Assembly (NCBI GenBank): GCA_902776455.1
Contig: CACYQI010000011.1
Coordinates: 28,866-92,865 of the forward strand
From: an uncultured Bacteroidales bacterium
GTDB lineage: Bacteria; Bacteroidota; Bacteroidia; Bacteroidales; Bacteroidaceae
Direction of reading: 5' to 3'
DNA: 64,000 bases
Positions 15,958 to 23,796 of the stretch are shown piece after piece. Position 1 is the stretch's first letter. Each line of letters starts with the position of its first letter. The translations under genes were made by a program, and so were the position numbers. The notes beneath the pieces were generated by a model. The model saw only the letters and a program-made list of their open reading frames with translations. It was not told the origin of the DNA and did not search any database.

Positions 15958-17271
15958 ATGGCATCCTTCATCATAGAAGGCGGACACAGGCTCCAGGGCG
16001 ACATTACACCTCAGGGCGCAAAGAATGAGGCGTTGCAGGTGCTATGCGCCGTCCTGCTCACCTGCGAACCGGTTCGCATCAAGAACATCCCTGATATAGC
16101 CGACGTAAACAACCAGATACAGTTGCTGCGCGACATGGGGGTGGAGGTCGTGAAGAACGCACAGCACGACTACACATTCACCGCCACGCGGCTCGACGAC
16201 CAGTACCTCTGCAGCCCGTCGTTCATCGAGCGTTGCCGACAATTGCGCGGCAGCGTGATGATGCTCGGCCCGTTGCTGGTACGTCGCGGCAAAGCAATCA
16301 TGGCCAAACCCGGCGGCGACCAGATAGGCCGCCGCAGGCTCGACACCCATTTCCACGGCATACGGCAGCTGGGCGGACGTTTCATCTACGACGAAGCGCA
16401 GCACCTCTACAACGTGGAGGCAGAACAGCTCACCGGCTCCTACATGCTGCTCGACGAAGCCTCCGTGACGGGTACGGCCAACATCATCATGACGGCAGTC
16501 CTGGCCAAAGGCACTACGACCATCTACAATGCAGCCTGCGAGCCGTACATCCAGCAGTTGTGCCGCATGCTTTGCAGGATGGGAGCACACATCGAAGGCA
16601 TCGGCTCGAACCTGCTCACCATCGAAGGTGCCACCACGCTACACGGCACGGAGCACACCATCCTGCCCGACATGATTGAGGTGGGTTCCTTCATCGGCAT
16701 GGCCGCTATGGTTGGCGACGGCGTCCGCATCCGTCATGTCGCGCCGCAGCACTTGGGCATCATCCCCGCCACCTTCCGCCGGCTCGGCATCAGCATAGAG
16801 ACCGACGGCGAGGACCTCTTCGTTCCCAGGCAGGAACACTACGAGATAGAGAGTTTCATCGACGGTTCGTTTATGACCATCAGCGATGCGCCCTGGCCTG
16901 GCCTTACGCCCGACCTGCTGAGCGTGCTGCTTGTGGTCAGCTCGCAGGCTAAAGGGTCGGTGCTCATCCATCAGAAGATGTTCGAGAGCCGCCTGTTCTT
17001 CGTGGACAAGCTCATCGACATGGGGGCCCAGATCATCCTGTGCGACCCGCACAGAGCCGTAGTGGTAGGCCACGACCACCAGCGGCAACTCCATGCCGGA
17101 CGCATGACAAGTCCCGACATCCGTGCCGGTATCGCCCTGCTCATCGCTGCCATGAGTGCGCAGGGCACGAGCCGCATCGACAACATAGGGCAGATAGACC
17201 GCGGCTACGAGAACATCGAGGCGCGTCTCTGTGCCTTGGGAGCAAAGATAAAGAGAGTGGAGACCCCCTAA
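15958..17271 (+). CDS. murA: MurA, UDP-GlcNAc 1-carboxyvinyltransferase
   Basis: 437 residues. MurA carries out the first committed step of peptidoglycan synthesis, moving enolpyruvate from PEP to UDP-GlcNAc. Lys22 is present (QGAKNEAL). The catalytic-loop residue equal to E. coli Cys115 is Asp121 here (AKPGGDQIGRRRLD). Asp at this site is known to give fosfomycin insensitivity, because the drug alkylates the Cys. Family length and both halves of the inside-out alpha/beta barrel are complete. The gene lies between DUF4290 and rimM, and a triple C-rich repeat follows the stop. Confidence 0.96.
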   Translation: MASFIIEGGHRLQGDITPQGAKNEALQVLCAVLLTCEPVRIKNIPDIADVNNQIQLLRDMGVEVVKNAQHDYTFTATRLDDQYLCSPSFIERCRQLRGSVMMLGPLLVRRGKAIMAKPGGDQIGRRRLDTHFHGIRQLGGRFIYDEAQHLYNVEAEQLTGSYMLLDEASVTGTANIIMTAVLAKGTTTIYNAACEPYIQQLCRMLCRMGAHIEGIGSNLLTIEGATTLHGTEHTILPDMIEVGSFIGMAAMVGDGVRIRHVAPQHLGIIPATFRRLGISIETDGEDLFVPRQEHYEIESFIDGSFMTISDAPWPGLTPDLLSVLLVVSSQAKGSVLIHQKMFESRLFFVDKLIDMGAQIILCDPHRAVVVGHDHQRQLHAGRMTSPDIRAGIALLIAAMSAQGTSRIDNIGQIDRGYENIEARLCALGAKIKRVETP

Positions 17272-17431
17272 CCCCTTTAGTGGGAATAAGGACCCCCTAA
17301 CCCCCTTTAGGGGGAATAAGGACCCCCTAACCCCCTTTAGGGGGAAAAATAGTAAATAAAGAAATAGTAAATGAAGAGATGGTAGAAGCCAAAGGAAATG
17401 AAGCACTCCCCCTAACGGGGGATGGGGGGGC
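17268..17431. repeat. Tandem C-rich repeat between murA and rimM, entering rimM
   Basis: Three copies of ACCCCCTAACCCCCTTTAG-GGGGAATAAGG lie in tandem, the first being degenerate. After a short AAATAGTAAAT tract, another half hairpin (CTCCCCCTAACGGGGGATGG) falls inside the first codons of rimM. Confidence 0.75.
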
Positions 17432-17921
17432 TTATAAGATCGGTCAGATAGGGCGGACGCACGGCGTGAAGGGCGAGGTGACGTTCAGCTTCACGGACGA
17501 TGTCTGGGACCGCGCCGAGGCGGAGTACCTCTTCCTTCGCGTGGATGGCATCCTCGTGCCGTTCTTCCTCGAGGAATACCGCTTCCGGAGCGACACGACG
17601 GCACTCCTGAAGTTCCTCGACTACGACTCGGCCAACGACGTGCAGTTCCTTGTGGGATGCGAAGTCTTCTTCCCCTTCGCCCTCACCCCCGAGCGCAGCG
17701 ACGAGGACGAATACACTTGGCGATACTTCACGGGCTTCAGCCTCATCGACGAGAAGGCGGGCCGCATCGGCACCATCGACAGCGTGGACGACTCGACAGA
17801 GAACGTCCTCTTCCGTGTCGGCGAGCTGCTCATCCCTGCTGCCGAGGCTTGGATAAAGGACATCAACCACAGGGAACGAACCATCAGCATGTCGCTCCCG
17901 GAAGGCTTGCTTGACCTGTAA
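17379..17921 (+). CDS. rimM: RimM, 16S rRNA processing protein
   Basis: 180 residues. RimM binds ribosomal protein S19 and helps mature the 30S head. The N-terminal RimM domain starts at YKIGQIGRTHGVKGEVTFSF (~residue 20); the PRC-barrel part includes YFTGFSLIDEKAGRIGTIDSVDDSTENVLF and ends LLIPAAEAWIKDINHRERTISMSLPEGLLDL. The first ~17 residues (MVEAKGNEALPLTGDGG) are not family sequence and are largely encoded by a C-rich repeat. It is followed by dxr after a further C-rich hairpin. Confidence 0.94.
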   Translation: MVEAKGNEALPLTGDGGAYKIGQIGRTHGVKGEVTFSFTDDVWDRAEAEYLFLRVDGILVPFFLEEYRFRSDTTALLKFLDYDSANDVQFLVGCEVFFPFALTPERSDEDEYTWRYFTGFSLIDEKAGRIGTIDSVDDSTENVLFRVGELLIPAAEAWIKDINHRERTISMSLPEGLLDL

Positions 17922-17955
17922 GGCCCCTCTCTAACTCCCCCAAAGGGGAGAACTA
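17922..17955. repeat. C-rich hairpin between rimM and dxr
   Basis: GGCCCCTCTCTAACTCCCCC, then AAAGGGGAG. The short AAATAGTAAATGGT word tract that follows supplies the dxr start region. Confidence 0.6.
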
Positions 17956-17978
17956 AATAGTAAATGGTAATTGACATA

Positions 17979-19178
17979 ATGGTAAACGATAAGATAAGAA
18001 AGATATGCATATTAGGCTCTACGGGTAGCATCGGCACTCAGACGCTCGAAGTCATCGCCGAGCACTCGGACCTCTTCGAGGCATACGTGCTGACGGCCGG
18101 TTCCAACGCTGACTTGCTCATCCGGCAGGCCAAGCAGTTCCGGCCCCAATGCGTGGTCATCGCCGACGAAAGCAAGTACGACTACGTCCGCGAGGCCTTG
18201 AAGGACGAACCGATACAGGTCTATGCGGGAGCCGACGCCCTCTGCCAAGTGGTGCAGATGGGGCCGGTGGACATCGTGCTGACGGCCCTTGTGGGCTTCA
18301 GCGGTCTGCGCCCCACCATCAGCGCCATCGAGGCAGGCAAGCCCATCGCCCTGGCCAACAAGGAGACGCTCGTTGTGGCCGGCGAACTCATCACCCGCCT
18401 CTGCCTGGAGCACAAGGTGCCTCTGTTGCCCGTCGATAGCGAGCACAGCGCCATCTTCCAAAGCCTCATGGGCGAAGTAAGCCCAATAGAAAAACTCATC
18501 CTGACAGCCAGCGGCGGCCCCTTCCGCACGTTCACGCTCGACGAGCTGCAGGGCGTCACACCCGCCCAAGCCCTGAAGCATCCCAACTGGGACATGGGGG
18601 CGAAGATCACCATCGACAGCGCCTCGATGATGAACAAAGGCTTCGAAGTCATCGAGGCCCGCTGGCTCTTCGACGTCACGCCGGAGAAGATACAGGTCGT
18701 CGTGCATCCGCAGAGCATCCTGCACAGTGCGGTCCAGTTCGAGGACGGCGCCGTGAAGGGGCAGATGGGCATGCCCGACATGCGCGTCCCCATACAGCTG
18801 GCCCTCTCCTACCCCTTCCGCCTCCGCAGCAGCTTCCCGCGCATCGACTGGTGGGACATGAAGAACCTCACCTTCGAGAAGCCAGACCCCGAGAAGTTCC
18901 GCTGCCTCCAGATGGCCTACGAAGCCATCAAGATGGGCGGCAACGCAGCCTGCATCGTCAACGCCGCCAATGAAGTGGCGAACCTGGCCTTCAGGCAGGA
19001 ACGCTGCAGCTTCCTCCGGATGGCCGACGTCATCGGGGAAACCTTGCAGAGAATGCCGCATCAGGAAAAGCCTTCCCTGCAGGACTACCTCGACTGCGAC
19101 AGCGAGTCGCGACGGATGGCCGAGGACATCATCAAAAACACTCCACGGAGCATCGGCTTACGCTCCACGGAGCATTGA
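17979..19178 (+). CDS. dxr: Dxr (IspC), DXP reductoisomerase
   Basis: Catalyses DXP to MEP with NADPH, the committed step of the MEP pathway that IspG (6067) later completes. The NADPH loop is CILGSTGSIGTQTLEVI; metal and substrate motifs are ALANKETLVVAGE, PVDSEHSAIFQ, LTASGGPFR and TIDSASMMNKGFEVIEA. The start at ATG 17979 (MVNDKIRKICILG) fits the family better than ATG 17964, which adds VIDI from the repeat. The last ~11 residues (TPRSIGLRSTEH) and the stop codon come from the CTCCACGGAGCATCGG array that runs to 19246. Confidence 0.95.
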   Translation: MVNDKIRKICILGSTGSIGTQTLEVIAEHSDLFEAYVLTAGSNADLLIRQAKQFRPQCVVIADESKYDYVREALKDEPIQVYAGADALCQVVQMGPVDIVLTALVGFSGLRPTISAIEAGKPIALANKETLVVAGELITRLCLEHKVPLLPVDSEHSAIFQSLMGEVSPIEKLILTASGGPFRTFTLDELQGVTPAQALKHPNWDMGAKITIDSASMMNKGFEVIEARWLFDVTPEKIQVVVHPQSILHSAVQFEDGAVKGQMGMPDMRVPIQLALSYPFRLRSSFPRIDWWDMKNLTFEKPDPEKFRCLQMAYEAIKMGGNAACIVNAANEVANLAFRQERCSFLRMADVIGETLQRMPHQEKPSLQDYLDCDSESRRMAEDIIKNTPRSIGLRSTEH

Positions 19179-19246
19179 CCTTTCCTCCACGGAGCATCGG
19201 CCTACGCTCCACAGAGCATCGGCCCCTCCTCCACGGAGCGTCGGAC
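19137..19246. repeat. CTCCACGGAG array at the end of dxr
   Basis: Five CTCCACGGAG/CTCCACAGAG units are joined by CATCGGCYTACG or CATTGACCTTTC. The CTCC-AC-GGAG palindrome is the same word seen at 9490, 23385, 36160, 43770 and 47295. Confidence 0.85.
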
Positions 19247-19297
19247 CGGACATCATTTTCAAACCAAAAACACACTACAAAAGAAACTCATTCATAA

Positions 19298-20836
19298 ATG
19301 GAAACAGTACTGATAAAAGCCCTACAACTCTTCTGCTGCCTCTCGCTGCTGGTGGTCCTGCACGAAGGCGGACACTTCGGCTTCGCCAAGCTCTTCAAGA
19401 CACGCGTCACGCGCTTCTACATGTTTGCCAACTATGGCTTCCACCTCTTCAGCACCTACGACGACTGGTTCCGCCGCCTTCTGGGCAAACCGCTCGTCAC
19501 GAAGCGAGGCAACGAGGGACAGAACTTCTTCGCCTGGCTCCGCAACAAATACTTCCTCCTCACAGGGCAGAAGGACAAAGTCGTGACCGAAAACATCGGC
19601 AACAAGGAATACGACGACAGCGTCGGCACGGAGTACGGCATCGGATGGCTGCCCATAGGCGGCTACGTCGCCATCGACGGCATGATAGACGAAACGAACC
19701 ATAAGCTCTCCTCCGAGCCGAAACCCTGGGAGTTCCGCTCCAAGAAGATATGGCAACGCTTCTTCATCATGTTCGGCGGCGTGCTGATGAACCTCATCAC
19801 GGCTTGGGTCATCTACTCCGTCGTGCTCTTTGCCTGGGGACGCGACTATGTGCCCATGACCAGCATCGAGAAAGGCTTCGAGTACAACGAACAGGCCCGC
19901 GACATCGGCTTCCAGAACGGCGACATCCCCATCCGTGCCGACGGCAAGGAAATAGCAGAGTACAACGGCGGCGCCATCATGCGCACCATAGCCAACGCCA
20001 CTACCGTCACCGTGCTGCGCGGAACGGAGGAAATAGAGCTGAGGATGCCCGAAGAAGGCCTCTCCATGCTGAAGATGATACAGTCGCAACCCATGTTCCT
20101 CGCCCCCCTTGCAGAAGCGGTCATCGACTCCGTCATGCCAGGCTCGGCCGCAGACAAGGCAGGCATCGAGAAAGGCATGCGCCTCGTCAGCGTCAACGGC
20201 AAAGACATCAAGACCTGGGGCGACTTCGACTTCGAAGTGACACTGCGCCGCCAGGACGTGCTCGCCTCGCCCGACTGCACGGCAGCCGACAGCCTCCGCT
20301 GGCGCACCCTCGAGGCTGTAGTGGCCTCGCCCGACAGAAGTCGCACCGACACAATAAGCCTGCTCCTCGACGAGAACTACCTGATGGGCGTCACACGGCA
20401 CGTGCCCGACTTCAAGACCGTACACCTCGACTACAGCCTCGCCACTTGCATCCCTGCCGGACTGAGCTACGGATGGCGCGTACTCAAGAATTATGTGAGC
20501 GACCTCCGCTATGTGGCAAGCGCCGACGGAGCTAAGAGCGTAGGCTCCTTCATCACCATCGGCAACATCTTCCCCGATGCTTGGAACTGGCAACAGTTCT
20601 GGTTGCTCACCGCCCTCATCAGCATCATCCTGGCCGTAATGAACATTCTTCCCATTCCAGGCCTTGACGGCGGACACATCATGCTGCTCCTCTACGAAGG
20701 CATCACCGGGCATCAGCCGTCCGAAAAGGCAATGCTGTGGATTGAAAGAATCGGCCTCGGCATCCTCATGGCCCTCATGCTGCTCGCCATCAGCAACGAC
20801 TTCCGGAACTTCATCCTGCCCCTCTTCGGCCTGTAA
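19298..20836 (+). CDS. rseP: RseP-type site-2 intramembrane metalloprotease
   Basis: 512 residues. The zinc-binding motif HEGGH (~residue 22-26) lies in the first membrane helix, and MNILPIPGLDGGH supplies the third ligand in a late helix. There are two PDZ-like regions (~205-270; ~285-330, DSVMPGSAADKAGIEKGMRLVSVNG). A long insert follows the first helix, as is usual in Bacteroidetes. It cleaves membrane-embedded substrates such as anti-sigma factors or signal peptides; the tethered sigma (468) and anti-sigma (12732) in this window are conceivable targets, which is inference. It follows dxr directly, the conserved order. Confidence 0.94.
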   Translation: METVLIKALQLFCCLSLLVVLHEGGHFGFAKLFKTRVTRFYMFANYGFHLFSTYDDWFRRLLGKPLVTKRGNEGQNFFAWLRNKYFLLTGQKDKVVTENIGNKEYDDSVGTEYGIGWLPIGGYVAIDGMIDETNHKLSSEPKPWEFRSKKIWQRFFIMFGGVLMNLITAWVIYSVVLFAWGRDYVPMTSIEKGFEYNEQARDIGFQNGDIPIRADGKEIAEYNGGAIMRTIANATTVTVLRGTEEIELRMPEEGLSMLKMIQSQPMFLAPLAEAVIDSVMPGSAADKAGIEKGMRLVSVNGKDIKTWGDFDFEVTLRRQDVLASPDCTAADSLRWRTLEAVVASPDRSRTDTISLLLDENYLMGVTRHVPDFKTVHLDYSLATCIPAGLSYGWRVLKNYVSDLRYVASADGAKSVGSFITIGNIFPDAWNWQQFWLLTALISIILAVMNILPIPGLDGGHIMLLLYEGITGHQPSEKAMLWIERIGLGILMALMLLAISNDFRNFILPLFGL

Positions 20837-20919
20837 GCCCAAGAAGCCTCATCAGCTCCATTAGCCTATAAGCCACATCAGCCCAAGAAGCCACATCAGC
20901 TCCATTAGCCTCATTAGCC
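20837..20919. repeat. Tandem word CATCAGCTCCATTAGCC
   Basis: CATCAGCTCCATTAGCCT, CACATCAGCCCAAGAAGC and CATTAGCC variants repeat through the whole gap between rseP and the lipoprotein gene. Confidence 0.65.
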
Positions 20920-20921
20920 CT

Positions 20922-21263
20922 ATGAAACATCCCATTCTCCTTCCCCTAGCAGCCTTCCTGCTGACGGCCTGCGCAGAGAAAACACCCGACGAGCGTGCGG
21001 CCTCCATGCTCAGAGATGCCCGCTATGCCCTCCACCACCACCTCTACAGCGAAGCACGCGACACCATCTTCTCGCTCCGACGCAACTGCCCGACGGCCAT
21101 CGAAGCACGACGCCAAGCCATCCTCCTGCTCGACAGCATCGAGATGAATGCCGCTGCCGACAGCCTCAAGCTTGTGACTGGCGACGAATGGAAGCGGCTC
21201 AACGTGAAGAAACAGTTCTACGAGCGCAAACTCCAAGAGGACCTGAAGTCAATTCATCATTAA
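20922..21263 (+). CDS. Small lipoprotein of unknown function
   Basis: 113 residues with a type II signal peptide and lipobox (LLTAC, Cys17). The mature part is helical with a tetratricopeptide-like look (DERAASMLRDARYALHHHLYSEARDTIFSLRR), then KKQFYERKLQEDLK. The last residues (SIHH) come from the following AATTCATCATT word tract. It resembles a small conserved Bacteroidales lipoprotein found after rseP. The molecular role is not known. Confidence 0.8.
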   Translation: MKHPILLPLAAFLLTACAEKTPDERAASMLRDARYALHHHLYSEARDTIFSLRRNCPTAIEARRQAILLLDSIEMNAAADSLKLVTGDEWKRLNVKKQFYERKLQEDLKSIHH

Positions 21264-21296
21264 GAATTCATCATTCATACTTAGGCTACGCCCTTC
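21240..21296. repeat. AATTCATCATT tract with TTAGGCTACGCCC
   Basis: AATTCATCATTAAGAATTC and TTAGGCTACGCCCTT are the reverse-complement form of the array at 37068-37242. Confidence 0.55.
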
Positions 21297-21347
21297 GACA
21301 GCGCCAAAGAAAAACAATTACGAACTATGGACTATGGACTATAAACT

Positions 21348-23051
21348 ATGCATTTAGTTGACGCCATACAGGAATACGACAGCTTCCGCCAGCAAACTCG
21401 CCGGACGGATTCGCAAAGCCTCATCGACAACCCGCTGCTGCGTCGCATCGGGCAGAAGGCCGACGCGCTGGGCCTGGAGTGCTACGTCGTAGGCGGCTAC
21501 GTGAGGGACATCATCCTGGAGCGGCCTTCGAAGGACATCGATGTGGTGGTAGCAGCCCCCTCCCCCGTCCCCTCCCCCGAGGAGGAGGGGAGAAACGGAA
21601 ACGGCCAACTTAGCGAAGAAAGCCTCCCTCCTCGGGGGGAGGTTGGAGGGGGGCTGGCTTCCGGTCCGGGCATCCGCCTTGCCCAAGCCCTCGCCAAGGA
21701 CATGGGGCGGGGCGCCCACGTCAGCGTCTTCCGCAACTTCGGCACGGCGCAACTCAAGTGGCACGACCAAGAGATTGAGTTCGTCGGCGCAAGGCGCGAG
21801 AGCTACCAGCGGGACAGCAGGAAGCCTATCGTGGAAGACGGGACGCTCGACGATGACCTCCACCGACGCGACTTCACCATCAATGCCCTCGCCTTCTGCC
21901 TCAACGCAAAACGCTACGGCGAGTTCATCGACCTCTTCGAAGGACTGCTCGACCTCGAGGACGGCATCATCGCCACGCCACTCGACCCCGACATCACCTT
22001 CAGCGACGACCCGCTGCGCATGATGCGATGCATACGCTTCGCCACACAACTGCGCTTCCAGATAGAGGAAGAGACAGCGGAAGCCCTCAAGCGCAACGCC
22101 GAACGCATCAAAATCATCTCGCAGGAACGCATCACCGACGAGCTGAACAAAATCATGATGGCACCTGCGCCCAGCATCGGCTTCATCGAGCTGAGCCGCA
22201 GCGGCCTGCTGCCCATCATCCTGCCCGAAGTGGCTGCCCTCGAAGGCGTTGAGACACGCAACGGCCGCGCCCATAAGGACAACTTCTACCACACGCTCGA
22301 GGTGCTGGATAATGTGTGTCAGGAGCAAGGGGCAAGGAGCAAGGAGCAGGAGATTAGTGACTGCTCCCAAGGCTTTTCCGAAGGCAATCCTCTTGCCCCT
22401 TGCCCCTTGCCCCCTGCTCCTCTTTTTTTGCGTTGGGCTGCCCTGCTGCACGACATCGGCAAGCCCCGCAGCAAGCGATGGGACAACCAGACTGGCTGGA
22501 CGTTCCACAACCATAACTACATCGGGCAGAAGATGGTGGCGCCGCTCTTCCGCCGCATGAAGCTGCCGACGGACGAACGCATGGCTTACGTCGAGAAGCT
22601 CGTGGGGCTGCACATGCGGCCTATCGCCATAGCCGACGACGAAGTGACGGACAGCGCCGTACGCCGCCTGCTCTTCGAGGCCGGAGAGGACATCGACGAC
22701 CTGATGCGCCTCTGCGAAGCTGACATCACAAGCAAGAACCGCGAGAAGAAGAAGCGTTTCCTCGAGAACTTCCAGCTTGTGCGCGAGAAGCTCATCGACT
22801 TGCAGGCACGCGACAACTACCGCACTTGGCACAACCCCATCTCGGGCGAGGAAATCATGCAGACCTTCGGCCTCAAGCCCTGCCGACAAATAGGTCAGCT
22901 GAAGCAAGCCGTAAAGGATGCCATCTGGGACTCAGTCATTCCCAACGACCACGACGCGGCATTCCAGTTTATACTTGAGAAAGCAAAGGAGATGGGCTTG
23001 GGGACCCCACCCCTAACCCCTCCCCTCGGAGGGGAGGGGAAAGGATGCTGA
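21348..23051 (+). CDS. cca: CCA tRNA nucleotidyltransferase with two repeat-encoded insertions
   Basis: Adds CCA to tRNA 3' ends. Family parts are GGYVRDIILERPSKDIDVVV (catalytic DxD, ~49-68), FRNFGTAQLKW, RRDFTINALAFCL, DPLRMMRCIRFATQL and an HD domain (HDIGKPRSK, ~368). At 567 residues it is ~90 longer than the usual ~480. The excess is three repeat-encoded segments: ~70-107 (SPVPSPEEEG...LPPRGEVGGG) inside the nucleotidyltransferase palm, ~326-358 (EQGARSKEQE...PLAPCPLPPA) just before the HD motif, and the last ~16 residues (PPLTPPLGGEGKGC). The frame is kept throughout, so the protein is probably functional. Confidence 0.95.
   Translation: MHLVDAIQEYDSFRQQTRRTDSQSLIDNPLLRRIGQKADALGLECYVVGGYVRDIILERPSKDIDVVVAAPSPVPSPEEEGRNGNGQLSEESLPPRGEVGGGLASGPGIRLAQALAKDMGRGAHVSVFRNFGTAQLKWHDQEIEFVGARRESYQRDSRKPIVEDGTLDDDLHRRDFTINALAFCLNAKRYGEFIDLFEGLLDLEDGIIATPLDPDITFSDDPLRMMRCIRFATQLRFQIEEETAEALKRNAERIKIISQERITDELNKIMMAPAPSIGFIELSRSGLLPIILPEVAALEGVETRNGRAHKDNFYHTLEVLDNVCQEQGARSKEQEISDCSQGFSEGNPLAPCPLPPAPLFLRWAALLHDIGKPRSKRWDNQTGWTFHNHNYIGQKMVAPLFRRMKLPTDERMAYVEKLVGLHMRPIAIADDEVTDSAVRRLLFEAGEDIDDLMRLCEADITSKNREKKKRFLENFQLVREKLIDLQARDNYRTWHNPISGEEIMQTFGLKPCRQIGQLKQAVKDAIWDSVIPNDHDAAFQFILEKAKEMGLGTPPLTPPLGGEGKGC
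21555..21668. repeat. GC-rich hairpin repeat inside cca (insertion 1)
   Basis: CCCCCTCCCCCGTCCCCTCC and CCGAGGAGGAGGGG pair locally, and the far end CCTCCTCGGGGGGAGG and GGAGGGGGGCT pairs with the left arm. It is 114 bp = 38 codons, with no stop in the reading frame. Confidence 0.85.
22323..22421. repeat. Word hairpin GCAAGGA / TCCTTGC inside cca (insertion 2)
   Basis: The left arm is GAGCAAGGGGCAAGGAGCAA plus GGAGCAGGAG; the right arm is CTTGCCCCTTGCCCCTTG plus CCCCCTGCTCC. A second, unrelated repeat family has thus entered the same gene. It is 99 bp = 33 codons. Confidence 0.85.
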
Positions 23052-23066
23052 GATTCATTCATAAAG
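23002..23066. repeat. 65-bp direct repeat, copy 1 (end of cca)
   Basis: GGGACCCCACCCCTAACC, a TCCCCTCGGAGGGGAGGGG hairpin and GGATGCTGAGATTCATTC. It includes the cca stop codon and recurs at 23221-23286. Confidence 0.85.
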
Positions 23067-23084
23067 AAGAGATTGATACTCGGA

Positions 23085-23125
23085 CGTCCCGTTTGCAGTT
23101 GAAGCTGCAGGCGGGACGTTTGCGT
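23085..23125 (+). terminator. Terminator-like hairpin after cca
   Basis: ACGTCCCG (23085-23092) pairs with CGGGACGT (23113-23120), with an inner TGCAG/CTGCA stem; TTTGCGTT follows. The U-run is weak. Confidence 0.5.
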
Positions 23126-23220
23126 TGCTGAGCGGGAAGGAACACAGGCTCCCTCTCCCCTCCCCTTCGAGGGGAGGGGGCGGGGGTGGGGTCGGCTAAG
23201 CTAAGACTGAACAAAGCTGA

Positions 23221-23286
23221 GGGACCCCACCCCTAACCCCTCCCCTCGGAGGGGAGGGGAAAGGATGCTGAGATTCATTCTTAAAG
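23221..23286. repeat. 65-bp direct repeat, copy 2
   Basis: Nearly identical to 23002-23066 (ATTCATTCT instead of ATTCATTCA near the end). The copies are separated by the terminator-like hairpin and a CCCTCTCCCCTCCCCTTCG hairpin at ~23150. They account for the left half of the 23052-23796 gene-free stretch. Confidence 0.85.
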
Positions 23287-23364
23287 GGGGATGCATGAAA
23301 ATTCTTTACACTTTTTCCTGCTCCTTACAGCCGCTCGGGGCGAAGCAACAAGGGACGTCGGTCA

Positions 23365-23460
23365 ACACTCCGTGCAGTGTCGGCCTACACTCCACGGAGC
23401 ATCGACCTTTTCTCCACGTTCAATTTCCACTTTCAACTTTCAATTTTCCACTTCATTCTT
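23365..23460. repeat. GTGCAGTGTCGGCC / CTCCACGGAG array and TTTCAACTTTC word tract
   Basis: ACTCCGTGCAGTGTCGGCC and CTCCACGGAGCATCG units pass into CAATTTCCACTTTCAAC and TTTCAATTTTCCAC words. Confidence 0.6.
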
Positions 23461-23516
23461 TGTTCCGTTTGATAACATTCCACGCCATCCACGTACTTTC
23501 TTAACATTGCCTTGCA

Positions 23517-23630
23517 AAACGCCCCTTTGTAATCCCTTGACTTTCAATAGCGATTCTATTTAAGGCCGTCTTTTGCTTCGGGAGTAGAAAAGTGCCACAG
23601 CGTCCGAAAAACGCCGTCAGAACGCGTCCG
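23517..23630 (+). repeat. Dispersed ~114-bp repeat, copy 1
   Basis: AAAACGCCCCTTTGTAATCC ... AGCGATTCTATTTAAGGCCG ... TTTTGCTTCGG ... GTGCCACAG ... CGCCGTCAGAACGCGTCC. It aligns over its whole length with the reverse complement of 43581-43693. Unlike the word repeats it has complex sequence, so it may be a small RNA, a MITE or a regulatory element. Confidence 0.65.
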
Positions 23631-23775
23631 ATTTCCAGAATCTTTACAAACACCACCTGTTGCCTTCCGTGGAGACACACCGCGACGTCCGTTCCCTCGT
23701 CATGGAGAATGAAGAAATTCCGATGCTTACCTAAAAAAACTCCATTCGCTGCTACTTAATCTCTAATCTTTTTCG

Positions 23776-23783
23776 TAACTTTG
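23776..23783 (+). promoter_or_regulatory. -7 box TAACTTTG for rpoN
   Basis: TAACTTTG lies 13 bp before the rpoN ATG, giving a leader of only a few bases. The -33 element is not obvious. Confidence 0.55.
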
Positions 23784-23796
23784 CACGCGGAACAAT

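Noticed and set aside
19322-20842. A 506-codon minus-strand open frame opposite rseP.
   Set aside because: It is a shadow of the rseP codons; RseP has its zinc and LDGGH motifs.
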